This document shows positions 6,141 to 7,103 of a stretch of 7,103 bases of DNA, one piece after another. Every line of letters begins with the position of its first letter. Within the stretch, counting starts at the first letter, position 1. A program made the translations under genes and the position numbers. This DNA is from Candidatus Latescibacterota bacterium. Lineage in GTDB: Bacteria > Latescibacterota > UBA2968 > UBA8231. The stretch covers positions 8,952 to 16,054 of the forward strand of contig JAGWBY010000138.1 of the NCBI GenBank assembly GCA_021295675.1. The letters run 5' to 3'. The notes under the pieces were generated by a model. The model saw only the letters and a list, made by a program, of their open reading frames with translations, did no database searches and was not told where the DNA came from.

Positions 6141-6722
6141 TTAATCATGCTCAATATTAATTCCTTCACTGAATATTTTTGTCATCTTCGTTCTTAACTT
6201 CTCCTCTATAAAAGGCTCATCTAGCATTAAAACGCCCTCTTTATAGCTGATTTTGCAGTAGGAAGACCACTTTGTTATTGGCTTCTTAGTTTTTACGTGT
6301 ACTAACTCTATTAATGATAAGATACCTGACTCTTTCCCCACCGACCTATCTGACTTATCAGCTCCCCATGTAGGTAGGTCAAATCTGAAATATATATTCG
6401 GCGATTGCAGATCATTGCGTTTTATCACTTTTGCATTTATTAGATAGTCTGTTCCTTCAAGGCTCTTATTACTGTTTTTTACTATTCTTATTTTCCTGTC
6501 TATAGCTCTCAACTCTCTGTCCAGTACAAACCTAACATATACCTTCCCTTCTTTATCTAGAAATGTGAACATAAAGAAATTATCTTTATTATTTTCGACA
6601 ATTTCTTTATAGTCCTCTACCGTCACCCCTAGCTTCACAGGTTGGAGGTCTCTTTTAATCTCTTGCCCCCATAGCGGCGAACTTATTATGAGCAGTGAGA
6701 ATAGCGACCCAAGAATAATCAT
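6141..6722 (-). CDS. Unrecognised predicted exported protein, 193 residues
   Basis: No family is recognised. Residues 1-20 (MIILGSLFSLLIISSPLWGQ) are a hydrophobic segment ending in PLWGQ-E, which looks like a signal peptide cleaved near residue 19-20. It has no Lys or Arg before the hydrophobic core, which is unusual; no alternative in-frame start exists because TGA lies 21 bases upstream. The mature part (about 173 residues) is basic and charged, with beta-like strands (FFMFTFLDKEGKVYVRFVLD, 49-68; IYFRFDLPTW, 110-119) and a single Cys at 156, so no structural disulfide within the chain. The ATG 6720-6722 has a strong GAGGAG about 7 bases upstream. Likely periplasmic or secreted. It lies 113 bases upstream of the two-gene operon on the same strand and shares its AT-rich composition; all three probably arrived together. 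Confidence 0.72.
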   Translation of the reverse strand: MIILGSLFSLLIISSPLWGQEIKRDLQPVKLGVTVEDYKEIVENNKDNFFMFTFLDKEGKVYVRFVLDRELRAIDRKIRIVKNSNKSLEGTDYLINAKVIKRNDLQSPNIYFRFDLPTWGADKSDRSVGKESGILSLIELVHVKTKKPITKWSSYCKISYKEGVLMLDEPFIEEKLRTKMTKIFSEGINIEHD

Positions 6723-6764
6723 AACTCCTCTCCTCTGTGTTCATTGACCTGCGCAAGTGACCTG
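6723..6764 (-). promoter_or_regulatory. TGACCTG direct repeat upstream of the exported-protein gene
   Basis: TGACCTG occurs at 6745-6751 and 6758-6764, a 13-base period, 23-42 bases upstream of the ATG at 6722. The flanking TTCA also repeats (6741 region and 6765 region). Direct heptamers this close to a start may be a regulator site within the leader or promoter. I could not find a convincing -10/-35 pair for this gene nearby. The ribosome binding site GAGGAG lies between the repeats and the start codon. Confidence 0.3.
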
Positions 6765-7088
6765 TTCACAAGCTACAAGAATCCCTCAAACAGGATCGCG
6801 TTCGTGGTCAAGGTGGCCATCGGGCCGTCCTAATATTGCTCCTCGGCTAGGGTGAAAGTACGCGATAGGAGCAGATAATCAAAATTTTATTAGGCAGGAT
6901 CGCTGTTGTATAGCCTCTTTCTGCATCTAATGGCAGACAGCGCACGCGAGCTCTCACTGATGAAAGAACTCAGCACGTACTTTCCGCAAAATCAAAACGG
7001 ACGAGGCTGCTCCGAGATTTTCTAGTTGACATAATTACACTCTTTCTGCGCCTTTTACTTTATTGACACCCTTCTTAGGAAAGTGCCC
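6765..7088. other. Gene-poor stretch with degenerate short frames
   Basis: No convincing gene is present. A plus-strand frame at 6761-6847 reads VHKLQESLKQDRVRGQ and continues GGHRAVLILLLG before a stop; it has no start codon and looks like a fragment of a coding sequence, not one I can name. A 31-codon frame at 6930-7025 (MADSARELSLMKELSTYF...) has an ATG but no ribosome binding site. Base composition is mixed, intermediate between the host and the AT-rich cassette. TTGACA occurs at 7026-7031 and 7063-7068, neither with a good -10 at 16-18 bases. This may be decayed DNA at the edge of an insertion. Confidence 0.4.
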
Positions 7089-7103
7089 ATGACGACTGCA
7101 TCG
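7089..7103 (+). CDS. Possible start of a gene running off the window
   Basis: ATG at 7089-7091 begins MTTAS and stays open to the end of the window. AGGA at 7077-7080 is 8 bases upstream, a proper ribosome binding site, and an AT-rich stretch with TTGACA elements lies before it. Only five codons are visible, so no product can be proposed, and even its reality as a gene is uncertain. Confidence 0.3.

Noticed and set aside
7026..7068. TTGACA elements considered as a promoter for the gene at 7089
   Set aside because: Neither copy has a recognisable -10 at 16-18 bases; the nearest TACTTT is about 24 bases away.

Overview
The window looks like bacterial chromosome from an environmental, probably uncultured lineage. 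It combines a CBM9-like carbohydrate-binding protein, a sodium:solute symporter of the SSS family, and a PhyH-type dioxygenase fused to HEAT-like repeats. That repertoire is typical of Planctomycetes-, Poribacteria- or Latescibacteria-like genomes, but this placement is inferred from gene content; no rRNA or other phylogenetic marker is present. The host background is GC-rich (41 of 60 bases G/C at 4501-4560). The block at about 4850-6720 is clearly AT-rich (15 of 60 at 5101-5160, 16 of 60 at 6541-6600).

Layout. Positions 1-248 (+) hold the 3' end of a CBM9-like domain gene. Positions 332-1428 (-) hold a two-gene toxin-antitoxin module of the VapBC45 type: the antitoxin (MerR-like HTH plus DUF433) comes first and the PIN-like toxin follows, with a 4-base GTGA overlap. 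Positions 1556-3292 (-) encode a 578-residue SSS transporter. It diverges, across a 179-bp gap, from a 451-residue Fe(II)/2-oxoglutarate dioxygenase with a C-terminal 33-residue-period HEAT array (3472-4827, +). The transporter and dioxygenase share one regulatory gap and may handle the same small organic molecule (inference).

From 4916 to 6722 (-) lie three AT-rich genes that I do not recognise: a predicted exported protein, a small membrane-anchored protein and a soluble protein. The last two are 14 bp apart and probably co-transcribed. The composition change, missing homology clues and flanking gene-poor DNA suggest a horizontally acquired cassette. This is the best candidate here for something undescribed, but the sequence alone gives no function.

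Positions 6723-7088 contain no convincing gene, only a heptamer direct repeat and degenerate-looking short frames. A new + strand gene may start at 7089 and run off the end. No tRNA, rRNA, CRISPR array, intact insertion sequence or replication origin was seen.
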